In this document: positions 8,296-17,196 of the stretch, one piece after another
Layout of the letters: every line of letters starts with the position of its first letter
Numbering within the stretch: position 1 is the stretch's first letter
DNA from: Streptomyces asoensis
GTDB taxonomy: Bacteria; Actinomycetota; Actinomycetes; Streptomycetales; Streptomycetaceae
DNA: 64,000 bases
Assembly (NCBI RefSeq): GCF_013085465.1
Contig: NZ_CP049838.1
Span: 9,052,001 to 9,116,000, forward strand
Reading direction: 5' to 3'
Translations under genes and position numbers: made by a program
Notes under the pieces: generated by a model
The model's database searches: none
The model's input: only the letters and a program-made list of their open reading frames with translations
Told to the model about the DNA's origin: nothing

Positions 8296-9206
8296 CAGCG
8301 ACCACAGCCCCCGTGCGCGGTGCCCGGGCCCGCAGCGCGTTCAGCAAGCGCAACGTCCTGCCGTGGGTGTTCCTCGCCCCCGGCCTGCTGCTCGCCCTCG
8401 TGTTCAAGTTCCTGCCCATGGGCAAGGGCGTCTGGCTCAGCTTCTTCAAGGTGCGGCCCTTCCTCGGCGACCACTGGGTGGGCCTGGACAACTACACCCG
8501 CGTCCTCACCGACCACCGCTTCCAGGAAGCCATCGGGCACACCCTCCTCCTCGGCCTCGGCCAGTCCCTCGGCGCCATCGCCGTCGGCTTCGCGCTCGCG
8601 CTGCTGCTGGAGGGCCAGGCCCGCTCCCTGAAGATCGTGCGCACGGCCGTCTTCCTGCCGGTCGTCACCGCCACCGCCGTCGTCGGCGAGATGTGGCGGC
8701 TGCTGTACTACCCGACCTCCGACGGCCTCATCAACCACGGACTCGGCCTGCTCGGCCTCGGACCGACCCAGTTCCTCGACAACCCGGACACCGCCCTGTG
8801 GGCGACCATGGTGATGAGCGTCTGGATGCTCGCCCCCTACAACATGGTGATCATCCTCGCCGGACTCGCCGGGGTGGACCGGACGCTCTACGAGGCCGCC
8901 GCGATGGACGGCGTGTCGCTGTGGCAGCGCCTGCGGTACGTCACCCTCCCCGCGATCCGCCCGGCCCTCGGCATCGTCCTCACCCTCGCCGCCATCCGCG
9001 GCCTGCGTGTCTTCACCGAGGTCTATGTCCTCACCGGCGGCGGCCCGGCCGGCTCCACCGAGGTCTGGATGACCCGGGCCTACACCCTCGGCTTCACCCG
9101 CAACGACATCGGCGGCGCCTCCGCGGCCTCCGTCGTGCTGCTCTGCGTGACCCTGCTGCTCACCGTCACGGTCAACTACTTCCGCAAGAGGGGAGACGCG
9201 CGATGA
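8292..9206 (+). CDS. CUT1 ABC transporter permease, MalF type
   Basis: A 304-residue membrane protein with about six helices, beginning with LPWVFLAPGLLLALVFKFLPMGKGVWLSFF. The cytoplasmic EAA loop, which docks the ATPase, reads LYEAAAMDGVSLWQRLRYVTLPAIRP in the C-terminal half. The ATG overlaps the stop of the receptor gene (ATGA at 8292-8295), so the two are translationally coupled. No ATP-binding subunit is encoded in the operon; as in other Streptomyces CUT1 systems, a shared MsiK-like ATPase encoded elsewhere is the likely motor. Confidence 0.93.
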   Translation: MTATTAPVRGARARSAFSKRNVLPWVFLAPGLLLALVFKFLPMGKGVWLSFFKVRPFLGDHWVGLDNYTRVLTDHRFQEAIGHTLLLGLGQSLGAIAVGFALALLLEGQARSLKIVRTAVFLPVVTATAVVGEMWRLLYYPTSDGLINHGLGLLGLGPTQFLDNPDTALWATMVMSVWMLAPYNMVIILAGLAGVDRTLYEAAAMDGVSLWQRLRYVTLPAIRPALGIVLTLAAIRGLRVFTEVYVLTGGGPAGSTEVWMTRAYTLGFTRNDIGGASAASVVLLCVTLLLTVTVNYFRKRGDAR

Positions 9207-10147
9207 GCGCACCCGCCATCGACCCCGTCCGGGCACCCGTGCCGACGGCCAGGACGAGTAATTCCGCCAAGGCGGCCCGGGCCACCCCCGCCCGCTTCGA
9301 CACCGCCCTCGGCTGGAGCGACCGGCCGGGCGTCGCACGGTGCCTGCGGATCCTGCTCTGCGCGATCGCGATCGGTGTCTTCGCGGTGCCGTTCCTGACC
9401 ATCGTCTCCGGCGCGTTCACCACGCACGCCAGCGGATCCTCCCTGTCCTTCGTCCCGCACGACAGCACCTGGCAGAACTTCGAGGTGGCGGGGGAGCGGG
9501 GCATCTGGGACTACTTCACCAACTCGCTCGTCATCGCGGGCGGCGCGCTGCTGCTCCAGCTCGCGGTGTCCGTGCTGGCCGCCTACGCGCTGGCCCGGCA
9601 CCGCTTCCGCGGCCAGGCCCTGGTCCTGACCCTGTTCATGCTGACGATGATGCTCCCCGAGGAGGTCATCGCGATCCCGCTGTCCCTGGTCCTCGGCCAT
9701 GTCCCGGTGGTCGGCCTCGACCTGAAGGGCACCGCGTGGGGCGTGATCCTGCCGCTCGGGGCCTGGGGCTTCTCCGTGATGCTCCTGACCGAGTTCATGA
9801 AGGACATCCCCACCGAGATAGAGGAGGCCGCCCGGCTCGACGGCGTGGGCGAGTTCCGCATGCTGTGGCAGGTCGTCCTGCCCCTGTGCAAGCCCGCGCT
9901 CGGCGTCGCCGGCGTCCTCGGCTTCGTCATGATCTGGGACCAGTACCTGCTGCCCCTGATCGCCTCCAAGGACCCCACCGACTACACGGTCACCGTCGCC
10001 CTCTCCATTCTGCGCACCGACCCCGAGGTCGGCTCCGGAGTGGTTCTCGCCGGAGCCCTCATCGCCCTCGTCCCCAGCCTGATCGTCTACCTGCTCCTCC
10101 AGCGCTCGCTGGTCACCGGTATCGCGGCCGGCGCCACCAAGGGCTGA
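9203..10147 (+). CDS. CUT1 ABC transporter permease, MalG type
   Basis: A 314-residue second permease subunit, coupled by a 4-bp overlap with the previous gene and preceded by GGGGAG. A 45-residue cytoplasmic N-terminus leads into the first helix (ILLCAIAIGVFAVPFLTIVSGAFT). The EAA loop IPTEIEEAARLDGVGEFRMLWQVVLPLCKP is intact. The typical MalG region WDQYLLPLIASKDPTDYTVTVAL follows. With the MalF-type partner it forms the channel of the proposed aldarate importer. Confidence 0.93.
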   Translation: MSAPAIDPVRAPVPTARTSNSAKAARATPARFDTALGWSDRPGVARCLRILLCAIAIGVFAVPFLTIVSGAFTTHASGSSLSFVPHDSTWQNFEVAGERGIWDYFTNSLVIAGGALLLQLAVSVLAAYALARHRFRGQALVLTLFMLTMMLPEEVIAIPLSLVLGHVPVVGLDLKGTAWGVILPLGAWGFSVMLLTEFMKDIPTEIEEAARLDGVGEFRMLWQVVLPLCKPALGVAGVLGFVMIWDQYLLPLIASKDPTDYTVTVALSILRTDPEVGSGVVLAGALIALVPSLIVYLLLQRSLVTGIAAGATKG

Positions 10148-10198
10148 CGGCCCCCGGCCGACCCCCCACCCGTACATCCACGTAGTTACGAGGGAGAC

Positions 10199-11107
10199 AT
10201 GAAGTTCCAAGGAGTGCTGTTCTTCCCGGTCACGCCGTTCGCCGCGGACGGCTCACTGGACGAGGAACGGCTCGGCCGGCACATCGAGGCCGGTGTCTCG
10301 GCCGGCGCGGGCGGCGTGTTCGTCGCCTGCGGGACGGGTGAGTTCCACGCCCTCGACCCGGACGAACTCGAACGCGCCACCCGGGTCGCCGTCGAGACGA
10401 CCGCCGGACGCGTTCCCGTCCTGGCGGCCGCCGGCGGGCCGGTCCCCGTCGCCCGCGACCACGCCGTACGCGTGGCCCGCGCCGGCGCCGACGGCATCCT
10501 GCTGCTGCCGCCGTACCTGGTGACCGCACCTCCACAGGGCCTGGTCCGCTACGTCGAGGAGGTCACCGCCGCCACCGACCTCCCCGTGGTCTTCTACCAG
10601 CGCGGCACCGCCCGCCTCACCGGCGCCACCGCCGCCGAGATCGCCGCCCTGCCCAAGGTCATCGGACTGAAGGACGGCATCGGCGACATCGAGCACATGC
10701 ACCGCATCGTCCGGGCGGTGCGGGCCGTTCCCGGCACCGAGGACTTCCAGTTCTTCAACGGCCTGCCCACCGCCGAGACGACCGCTCCCGCCTACCGGGG
10801 GATCGGCGTCGACCTCTACTCCTCGGCCGTCTTCGCCTTCGCCCCCGAGATCGCGCTCGCCTTCCACCGGGCCCTGTCGGCAGGGGACGACACCCTCGTC
10901 GCCCATCTCCTCGACGCGTTCTACTGCCCGCTCGTCGAACTCCGCGACGAGGTCCCGGGATACGCCGTGTCCCTGGTCAAAGCCGGGGTGACGATCCGTG
11001 GCCTGGACGTGGGCGGCGTACGGGCGCCCCTGCTCGACCCCACGCCGGAGCATGTCGCCCGGCTCGCCAAGCTCATCGACCGGGGACTGGAGGCCGTCGC
11101 CGTATGA
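10199..11107 (+). CDS. kdgD: 5-dehydro-4-deoxyglucarate dehydratase (KDG dehydratase/decarboxylase)
   Basis: A 302-residue member of the DHDPS/NAL aldolase superfamily. The enzyme converts 5-keto-4-deoxy-D-glucarate, the product of the next gene, to 2-oxoglutarate semialdehyde, CO2 and water. Visible features are the GTGEF loop (45-49, replacing GTTGE of DHDPS), Tyr133 in VVFYQRGTARL and the Schiff-base Lys158 in VIGLKDGIGD. AGGGAG precedes the ATG. The context beside glucarate dehydratase fixes the assignment over DHDPS. The aldehyde dehydrogenase needed to finish the route to 2-oxoglutarate is not in the window. Confidence 0.9.
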   Translation: MKFQGVLFFPVTPFAADGSLDEERLGRHIEAGVSAGAGGVFVACGTGEFHALDPDELERATRVAVETTAGRVPVLAAAGGPVPVARDHAVRVARAGADGILLLPPYLVTAPPQGLVRYVEEVTAATDLPVVFYQRGTARLTGATAAEIAALPKVIGLKDGIGDIEHMHRIVRAVRAVPGTEDFQFFNGLPTAETTAPAYRGIGVDLYSSAVFAFAPEIALAFHRALSAGDDTLVAHLLDAFYCPLVELRDEVPGYAVSLVKAGVTIRGLDVGGVRAPLLDPTPEHVARLAKLIDRGLEAVAV

Positions 11108-12360
11108 CCACCCCTGCCACGCGCATCCGCGAACTCGTCGTCACACCCATCGCCTTCTCCGACCCGCCGCTGCTGAACTCGGGCGGCGTCCACGAACCGC
11201 TCGCGCTCCGGGTGATCCTCCGACTCGTCCTGGAGGACGGCACGGTGGGCCTCGGTGAGTCGCCCGGCGGTGTGACACGCCTCGAACGGCTGATGGTCGC
11301 GGCCAAGACGGTCGTCGGCATGGACGTCTTCGACACGACCGCCGTCGCCGCCGCGATCGACGCCGCCCTGCTGCCGGGTGTGCCCAGCTCGCACGAGCGC
11401 GGCTGGACCACCTCGGCCGTCGAGGTCGCCTGCCTGGACGCCCAGGGCAAGCTGCTCGGCCGTCCCGTCTCCGACCTGCTCGGCGGCCGGGTGCGCGACT
11501 CCGTTCCCTTCGCCGCGTACCTCTTCTACAAGTGGGCCGAGCACCCCGCGCTCGACGGCCGCCCCGCCATCGGCGACGACTGGCCCGAGGCGCTCGACCC
11601 GGCCGGGATCGTCGAGCAGGCCCGGCTGATGCAGCAGCGGTACGGCTTCACCTCCTTCAAGCTCAAGGGCGGCGTCTTCCCGCCGGACGAGGAGATCGCC
11701 GCGATCAGGGCGCTGGCGGAGGCGTTCCCCGGACGGCCGCTGCGGCTGGACCCCAACACGGCGTGGACGGTGGAGACGTCGACATACGTCGCCCGGCAAC
11801 TCGACGGCGTACTGGAGTATCTGGAGGACCCGACCGCGACCATCGAGGGCATGGCGTCGGTCGCGCGGGACTCGCCGCTGCCGCTCGCCACCAACATGTG
11901 TGTGATCGCCTGGGAACACCTCGGGCCGGCCGTCGAGCAGAACGCGATCCAGGTACTCCTCACCGACCACCACTACTGGGGCGGACTGCGCCGCACCCGC
12001 GAACTGGCCGCCGTCTGCGAGGCGTTCGGGATCGCGCTGTCCATGCACTCCAACTCGCACCTGGGCATCAGCCTCGCAGCGATGACCCATGTCGCCGCGG
12101 CCATCCCCAACCTCGACCACTCCTGCGACACGCACTACCCGTGGAACAGCGCCGACGACGTGATCGTCCCCGGGGTGCTGGAGCTTGCGGACGGCGAGGT
12201 AAAGGTCCCGACCGGCCCGGGCCTCGGCGTCGAGCTGGACACCGACGCCCTCGACCGCCTGCACCGCCGCTACCTCGACTCGGGTGTGCGGCGGCGCGAC
12301 GACACCGGGTACATGCGGCGGATCCAGCCGGACTACGAGCTGAGGCTGCCGAGGTGGTGA
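11104..12360 (+). CDS. gudD: Glucarate dehydratase (enolase superfamily)
   Basis: A 418-residue enolase-superfamily enzyme that dehydrates D-glucarate (and often L-idarate) to 5-keto-4-deoxyglucarate. Catalytic and metal residues line up: Lys186 and Lys188 in FKLKGG, metal ligands Asp216 (RLDPNTAW), Glu241 (LEDPTA) and Asn264 (ATNMCVI), and the acid/base pair Asp288 (LLTDHHYWGG) and His315 (MHSNSHLGIS). The start overlaps the kdgD stop (ATGA). It is the last gene of the operon, 24 bp before an unrelated small gene. Confidence 0.93.
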   Translation: MTTPATRIRELVVTPIAFSDPPLLNSGGVHEPLALRVILRLVLEDGTVGLGESPGGVTRLERLMVAAKTVVGMDVFDTTAVAAAIDAALLPGVPSSHERGWTTSAVEVACLDAQGKLLGRPVSDLLGGRVRDSVPFAAYLFYKWAEHPALDGRPAIGDDWPEALDPAGIVEQARLMQQRYGFTSFKLKGGVFPPDEEIAAIRALAEAFPGRPLRLDPNTAWTVETSTYVARQLDGVLEYLEDPTATIEGMASVARDSPLPLATNMCVIAWEHLGPAVEQNAIQVLLTDHHYWGGLRRTRELAAVCEAFGIALSMHSNSHLGISLAAMTHVAAAIPNLDHSCDTHYPWNSADDVIVPGVLELADGEVKVPTGPGLGVELDTDALDRLHRRYLDSGVRRRDDTGYMRRIQPDYELRLPRW

Positions 12361-12386
12361 GGCGTACGGATGCCTAGACTGCGGGC

Positions 12387-12767
12387 ATGGCTGACAACGC
12401 GCTCGACCGGCTGGCAGCGGGCAAGTACCTGCTGATCACCAGCTATCGCAAGAACGGAACCGGGGTCGCCACGCCCGTGTGGGTGGTGCGGGACGGGGAC
12501 ACGCTCGGGGCCTGGTCGGCCGCGGACGCCTGGAAGGTGAAGCGGATCCGGGCCCGAGGCGACGTCCTCGTGGGTCCCTGTGACGTCCGCGGCAACCCCA
12601 CCGGTGAGCAGATCCCGGCCACCGCCGAGATCTGCGACGCGCAGACCACCGCCCGCTATCGCACGCTGCTCGTCCGCAAGTACGGCGTCATGGGTCGCCT
12701 GACCCTGCTCGGCAGCCGACTCCGCAGGGGGCTGGACGGAACCGTCGGGATCCGCGTCACGCTGTGA
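12387..12767 (+). CDS. PPOX-class F420-dependent oxidoreductase
   Basis: A 126-residue split-beta-barrel flavin/deazaflavin-binding protein. The N-terminal LDRLAAGKYLLITSYRKNGTGVATPVWVVRDGDTLGAWS, followed by WKVKRIRARGDVLVGPCDVRGNP, is characteristic of the small PPOX-class F420 reductases of actinobacteria. The substrate is unknown. TAGACT at 12375-12380 lies 6 nt before the ATG and there is no Shine-Dalgarno, so it probably has its own leaderless promoter rather than being part of the glucarate operon. A strong terminator follows. Confidence 0.85.
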   Translation: MADNALDRLAAGKYLLITSYRKNGTGVATPVWVVRDGDTLGAWSAADAWKVKRIRARGDVLVGPCDVRGNPTGEQIPATAEICDAQTTARYRTLLVRKYGVMGRLTLLGSRLRRGLDGTVGIRVTL

Positions 12768-12780
12768 GCACGGAAACGGC

Positions 12781-12816
12781 GAAGGGGGCCCGGACCGCAT
12801 GGTCCGGGCCCCCTTC
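12781..12816. terminator. Bidirectional hairpin terminator
   Basis: GAAGGGGGCCCGGACC (12781-12796) and its exact complement (12801-12816) form a 16-bp stem with loop GCAT between convergent genes. Confidence 0.9.
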
Positions 12817-12832
12817 GGGCAGTGCGTCCGTA

Positions 12833-15628
12833 CTACGGCGCGTCCACGACCGTCCCCGTCAGCACCGGCCGGTCCGGCAGCGGCTCGGCGTTGTCGTCGG
12901 TCAGTGCGAGGCGCATCGACTCGGCCGGCTCGGCCACCTGGTCCTGCACCGTGGGCACGGTGAAGTCGACGCCGGTGGTGCCGGCCGGGATGTTCAGCCA
13001 GACCCACAGGTTCGCGTCCGACAGCGGACGCTCCGGGTCGGGCACGTCACCGGAGTAGTCCAGCAGCCACTGCGGGTCCACGTCCTTGGTGGACAGCTCG
13101 GCGCCCTCGGTGACCGGCAGCACCCGGATCGGCTGCCAGAAGTCCACGTCGGCGGTCTCGGAGAGGGTGATCCGCCAGCTCAGCGACCCGCCCTCGGTCA
13201 CCCGGTCGGCGATGGGAGCCAAGGTCACCTGCGGCGCCGGGTCGTCGTTCTGCACCGTGACCCCGCCCCGGTAGGAGCCGACGACCGCGCCGCGCACGGC
13301 CTTCACGAGAAGGTCCTGCGTCACGTCGTAGGCGAAGCGGGTGTCGCCCTTCACCTCGATCGGCACGTCGATCGGGGTGCTGCCGGGCCGGACCGTGACC
13401 ACCTTCTCCGTGGCCTCGAGCGTCTCCGGGTCGACGACATAGAAGCGGACCCGGCCGCTGCCGTGCCCGGACACCTGGACCGGGACGTGATAGGTGCGGG
13501 TGCCGGAGTCGCCCTCCTTGGCCGTGATCCGGCCGATGTCGACGCGCGGCAGCGCCGCCGCCCGCACCGCCGGCGTGCCCGGGGCCCAGCCCCAGGCGTC
13601 CATGAACCAGGCCTGCCCGGACCCCGAACGCGGAGTCAGCTCAAGGGACTTGACGTGCCTGAGGTCGAGGCCGGCGCGGGTGGCGGCGGTCACCGGGACA
13701 CGCAGCTCGCGGGCCCAGTACGAGGCGGTGCGGTCGGAGCCCGGCAGACCGTCGACCGCGACCCGGCCGAGCGTGGCCCGGCGGCCGGCCGCGTCGGTGA
13801 CGGACACGTCCAGCTCGGTGCCGGTGGTGTTCGGCGGCACGAAGACCCGCAGCGCCAGGCTCTTGGCACCGGAGAGGGAGACGGGCGCGAGAGAGCTGAT
13901 CTTCGTCGGCGTGCCCGGCGCGGACCACTTCAGCGCGACCGCGCTCTTGCCGGAGTCCTTCTCCAGATCCCACCAGCCGAAGTGCGGGGACATCCCCGTG
14001 GCGTCGGCGTCCAGACAGGCCCTGGCCGGGTCGGGGTCCGCCCAGCACACCCGGCCGCCGGTCACCTCGACGCCGCCGTCGGGCACGAAGCCGCCCGTGC
14101 GGCGGGCGCCGACCGCGTGCGTCAGGACGCGGGCCGGGTCGGCGGAGGGCGCGCGCTTCCCGGTGCCGTCGAGCAGCGGGCGCACCCGGTCGTCACCGGC
14201 GACGAACAGCCGGGCCGCGGCGGCGATGTAGGTCGCGCCGGCCCGGTGCTGCTGGTCGGCGGTCAACCGGGTGGGGGCACCGGTGGAGCAGACCGGGTCG
14301 GGCTGCGGCGCGTCCGGGTCCTCCCAGAAGTCGTCGAAGGAGGGCGCCACGGCCTTGCCGGGCGTCCACTCGGTGTTGAAGAAGTTGTGGTTGGCGCCGA
14401 CCATGTAGACCGCGCTGTGCAGGGCCGTGCCGTTGCTGATGCCGCGCGTCCCGTCGAGGTACGTCTCGCCCTCGAGATCGGCGACGTCGCCGTCGCAGCC
14501 GGGCAGGACGGTCGCGGACGGGACGTCGGCGACCGGATTCTGGCCGAAGATCGTCGGTCCGATGAGCACGGTTCCGCGGATCTTCCAGCGGACCGGGCCC
14601 CGGTAGCCGTCCTGCGCGGCGGGCGGCGGGTACAGGCTGTCCAGGGCGGCGCGGTTGACGCCCTCGCCGCCGCGCGAGTGGCCGACGAGCAGGACGCGGG
14701 AGAGGTCGGCCTTCGTCGCGTCGGGCACCGACGCCGGGGCGTGGTCCGGGTGGGCGGCCCAGTCGGCCCACCTGGCGAGGTGTTGGCGCACCAGCGAGGA
14801 GCGCGCCTGCGCACCGGCGTCCTCGGCCTCCCCGTCCTGGCCGTTGATGCCGTTCGCGGAGATCGACACCGTGACATAGCCCTGCGAGGCGAGGAGCTTC
14901 TGGTCCTGGAGGTAGCCCTGGTAGCTCGGGATCGACTTCATGCCGGCCGGGCAGGGCCAGGAGATGTCGAAGTCGTCGCTGCCCGGCTGGTAGCAGGTGG
15001 TGTGCCGGCCGTGCAGGAACAGCGCGAGCGGCCGCTTGCCGGTGGCCCCCTTCGGCGCCACCACGACCGCCTGCATCTCCACCGGTTGGGCGAAGCCCGG
15101 CAACTTCACCGGGGCGAGGTCGTACTCGCCGCTGACCGTGCGGTACGCGCCCGGCTTGCCGGGGTCGACGGAGTTGGCCGGAGCCGGAGCCGGAGCGGGG
15201 GCCTGGGCCGGTGGCTGCTCGGCGGTGAGGGAACGCCGTCCGCCCGGGGCCGCGTTGTCGGCGGCCGCGTCCAGACGGCGTCCGCCGGCCAGCACGCGCA
15301 GGTCCTTCAAGGGGGCGTCGCCGGCGTCGTCGAGGGAGAGCCGGAACGTGCGGCCGTCCTTCTCCGTCTTCGGTACGCCGAGCAGCCGGTCGCCCGAGCG
15401 GAACTCCACGCGGGCGTCGCCGAGGGGCACGGGCGTGGGCGACCGCCACACCAGCGCACGCGCGGTGCCCTCCCCGCTGACCTGCCAGCCCTGCGGCAGC
15501 GCGCTGTCGGCGGTCGTGGTCAACGGTCTTGTCTCGGACGGCTGTCGGGCTTGTGCCAGTCCCGGTGTTCCCGCCAGGGCCGCGAGCGCGGCCACGGCGG
15601 TGACACCTATTCGCCGGGCACGGATCAA
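12833..15628 (-). CDS. Large secreted alpha/beta hydrolase with Calx-beta-like C-terminus
   Basis: A 931-residue secreted protein. A signal peptide (about 1-26, ending AGLAQA-like) is followed by a beta-rich N-domain, a proline/alanine linker (QAPAPAPAPAN), and an alpha/beta-hydrolase domain with the oxyanion motif LALFLHGRHTTCY and nucleophile elbow VGHSRGGEGV. A later domain binds a helper region (WGWAPGTPAV), and the last 200 residues contain two Calx-beta-like repeats (ITAKEGDSGTRTYHV and ADRVTEGGSLSWRITLSE). It is probably an extracellular esterase or lipase acting on a polymer or surface. I chose TTG at 15628, since GAGGAG lies 6 nt upstream and the signal peptide then begins correctly. 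Substrate unknown. Confidence 0.85.
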   Translation of the reverse strand: MIRARRIGVTAVAALAALAGTPGLAQARQPSETRPLTTTADSALPQGWQVSGEGTARALVWRSPTPVPLGDARVEFRSGDRLLGVPKTEKDGRTFRLSLDDAGDAPLKDLRVLAGGRRLDAAADNAAPGGRRSLTAEQPPAQAPAPAPAPANSVDPGKPGAYRTVSGEYDLAPVKLPGFAQPVEMQAVVVAPKGATGKRPLALFLHGRHTTCYQPGSDDFDISWPCPAGMKSIPSYQGYLQDQKLLASQGYVTVSISANGINGQDGEAEDAGAQARSSLVRQHLARWADWAAHPDHAPASVPDATKADLSRVLLVGHSRGGEGVNRAALDSLYPPPAAQDGYRGPVRWKIRGTVLIGPTIFGQNPVADVPSATVLPGCDGDVADLEGETYLDGTRGISNGTALHSAVYMVGANHNFFNTEWTPGKAVAPSFDDFWEDPDAPQPDPVCSTGAPTRLTADQQHRAGATYIAAAARLFVAGDDRVRPLLDGTGKRAPSADPARVLTHAVGARRTGGFVPDGGVEVTGGRVCWADPDPARACLDADATGMSPHFGWWDLEKDSGKSAVALKWSAPGTPTKISSLAPVSLSGAKSLALRVFVPPNTTGTELDVSVTDAAGRRATLGRVAVDGLPGSDRTASYWARELRVPVTAATRAGLDLRHVKSLELTPRSGSGQAWFMDAWGWAPGTPAVRAAALPRVDIGRITAKEGDSGTRTYHVPVQVSGHGSGRVRFYVVDPETLEATEKVVTVRPGSTPIDVPIEVKGDTRFAYDVTQDLLVKAVRGAVVGSYRGGVTVQNDDPAPQVTLAPIADRVTEGGSLSWRITLSETADVDFWQPIRVLPVTEGAELSTKDVDPQWLLDYSGDVPDPERPLSDANLWVWLNIPAGTTGVDFTVPTVQDQVAEPAESMRLALTDDNAEPLPDRPVLTGTVVDAP

Positions 15629-15753
15629 GGTCCACTCCTCAACAGTCGGAGCGCGGGCCCCGTCCGTATCGGGAGCCCCTCGCGCCCCGAAGGAAGCGAA
15701 ATGCACCTCTGTGGGTTGCCTGTGTCCGGGAATCAGGTCGGCGGAGCGCAAAG

Positions 15754-15779
15754 ATCCGGACAGCGGGGACCCGCTGTCC
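15754..15779. terminator. Hairpin downstream of the DUF35 gene
   Basis: CCGGACAGCGGG (15754-15765) and CCCGCTGTCCGG (15768-15779) are perfect 12-bp arms with a GA centre, 26 bp beyond the minus-strand stop at 15805, followed on that strand by ATCTTTG. The short T-run makes a terminator likely; an operator for the hydrolase gene cannot be excluded. Confidence 0.6.
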
Positions 15780-15804
15780 GGCCTCGGCCCGATGACGCGA
15801 AGTT

Positions 15805-16218
15805 CTAGTGCCAGGCCCGGTACGGCTCGTCGAGGAGTTGGAAGACCGGCTCGCCGCGAACCGGGTCCTTGACCGTGGACAGCCGGACGCGGTCGCCGCT
15901 GTGGATGCCGATGAGCGGGCCCATGACCCGGCCGCGTACGACGAACCCCTCGGCCATCTCGACCAGTGACACATTGCGGGCGCCCGGGGTGTTGCGGTTC
16001 ACCACCGTGGCGTGCCGGACCGTGCCGGTGCCCTCGCTGCGCTCCGTGCGCAGGTCGCTGCCCTGACACACCGGGCACAGAAGCCGGTGGTACATGGCGG
16101 TGCCGCACCAGGTGCAGCGCTGGAAGAGGATCGTGTCGCCATCGGTGCTCGCGCGGTCGAGGACGCCCGCCGCGGCGCCGGCGGCCTGCTGAACGGCGTT
16201 TCCTGAGTAGTGGTACAC
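15805..16218 (-). CDS. DUF35 protein (rubredoxin-like zinc ribbon plus OB fold)
   Basis: A 137-residue protein with a four-cysteine zinc ribbon (CTWCG and CPVCQGSD, about 36-54) followed by an OB-fold strand pattern (GTVRHATVVNRNTPGARNVSLVEMAEGFVVRGRVMG). DUF35 proteins normally partner a thiolase or HMG-CoA-synthase-like enzyme, channelling acyl-CoA; no thiolase is nearby, so this one is an orphan. The GTG at 16218 has GGGAG 9 nt upstream. It follows a TetR gene, and the gap carries the same palindromic motif as the TetR promoter, so it is probably repressed by that TetR. Confidence 0.85.
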   Translation of the reverse strand: MYHYSGNAVQQAAGAAAGVLDRASTDGDTILFQRCTWCGTAMYHRLLCPVCQGSDLRTERSEGTGTVRHATVVNRNTPGARNVSLVEMAEGFVVRGRVMGPLIGIHSGDRVRLSTVKDPVRGEPVFQLLDEPYRAWH

Positions 16219-16317
16219 GCGGGTCAACTCCCTGCACTCGGCCGGAATCCACGTGCCCGGCTCACCCGTGCACGCACGTGCCCGGTCAGCCGTGCCACCG
16301 TGCACGCCCACAGCGTA

Positions 16318-16332
16318 TGGCACTCAGTGCCA
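16318..16332. promoter_or_regulatory. 15-bp palindromic operator upstream of the DUF35 gene
   Basis: TGGCACTCAGTGCCA is a palindrome with 7-bp arms and a single central base. It shares ATGGCACTCAGT with the site in front of the TetR gene (17197-17231), implying one regulator binds both. Confidence 0.7.
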
Positions 16333-16414
16333 CTCGTAAAGGCACTGCGTACCCATCATCTCGAGGGGGTTCAGCAAGGGTTCAGAGAGGGTTCGGCAGG
16401 GGCCCTGAGGGGGG

Positions 16415-17164
16415 TCAGTCCCGTCCGAGGGTCGTCTCGATCTCCTGCACCACCCGCCACAGCGGTGCCCCGCGCCGGGAGACCACCACGACGACGTCCT
16501 GCGGCAGCTCGTCGGCGGGCGGCGCCGGGAGCGCCGGGAACGCGGGACGTGCCGTGGGTGCGGGGGCCGTCGGGGACGCGCCGAACGCCGACTGCACGTA
16601 CCCCAGCGCGTGGTCCACGGTCGCGCTGGCGTCGCCCTCTCCGTCCGAACGCAGCCAGGAGCGCAGCGCGTTGTTGTGGGCGGCGACCACCGCGGCCGCG
16701 ATCACGTCGGCGTGCAGATTGCCGTCGGGCCGGCCGGTGAAGCGGCCCCGGAGGTACTCGGCGAGGGCGCGTTCGTAGCGCCACACGACCGACAGTTCGT
16801 ACGCACGCAGCCCGGGCACCTGCTTGGTGAGCCGGTAGCGCTGGACGGAGAAGGAAGGGTTCTCGGCGTACATCAGCAGCACGAGCCGGGCGGCGTCACA
16901 GACGCGTCGCACCGGCTCGTGCTCCTTGCCGCTCGCGGCGAGGAAGGCCGTCATGTCGGCGAGGCACCGCTCGTGGTCGGGGAAGACCACGTCCTCCTTG
17001 GAGGGGAAGTAGCGGAAGAAGGACCGCCGGCCGACGCCCGCCAGGGCAACGATGTCGTCGACGGTGGTCTGCTCGTAGCCCCGCTCCAGGAACAGCCGGA
17101 AGGCCGCCGCGACCAGGGCGTCGCGCATGGGCGGTTTGGCCTCCGCCTTGTGAGTGGCGCTCAT
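16415..17164 (-). CDS. TetR-family transcriptional regulator
   Basis: A 249-residue repressor. The N-terminal helix-turn-helix is clear at about 18-62 (AFRLFLERGYEQTTVDDIVALAGVGRRSFFRYFPSKEDVVF). The core ligand domain runs to about 195. A further 50-residue tail, first proline/alanine-rich and then folded (DELPQDVVVVVSRRGAPLWRVVQEIETTL), is longer than usual for the family. Its promoter and the downstream DUF35 promoter share a palindrome, so autoregulation and control of DUF35 are likely. With a DUF35 target the effector may be an acyl-CoA; this is inference. Confidence 0.9.
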   Translation of the reverse strand: MSATHKAEAKPPMRDALVAAAFRLFLERGYEQTTVDDIVALAGVGRRSFFRYFPSKEDVVFPDHERCLADMTAFLAASGKEHEPVRRVCDAARLVLLMYAENPSFSVQRYRLTKQVPGLRAYELSVVWRYERALAEYLRGRFTGRPDGNLHADVIAAAVVAAHNNALRSWLRSDGEGDASATVDHALGYVQSAFGASPTAPAPTARPAFPALPAPPADELPQDVVVVVSRRGAPLWRVVQEIETTLGRD

Positions 17165-17196
17165 GGACGCGAACGTAACACCTGCGCGACCCCGAT

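Noticed and set aside
12764..15808. Open frame of 1014 codons on the + strand, antisense to the secreted hydrolase
   Set aside because: Composition is Arg/Gly/Val/Asp-rich with no domain; the opposite strand encodes a clear signal peptide and hydrolase motifs. A high-GC shadow frame.
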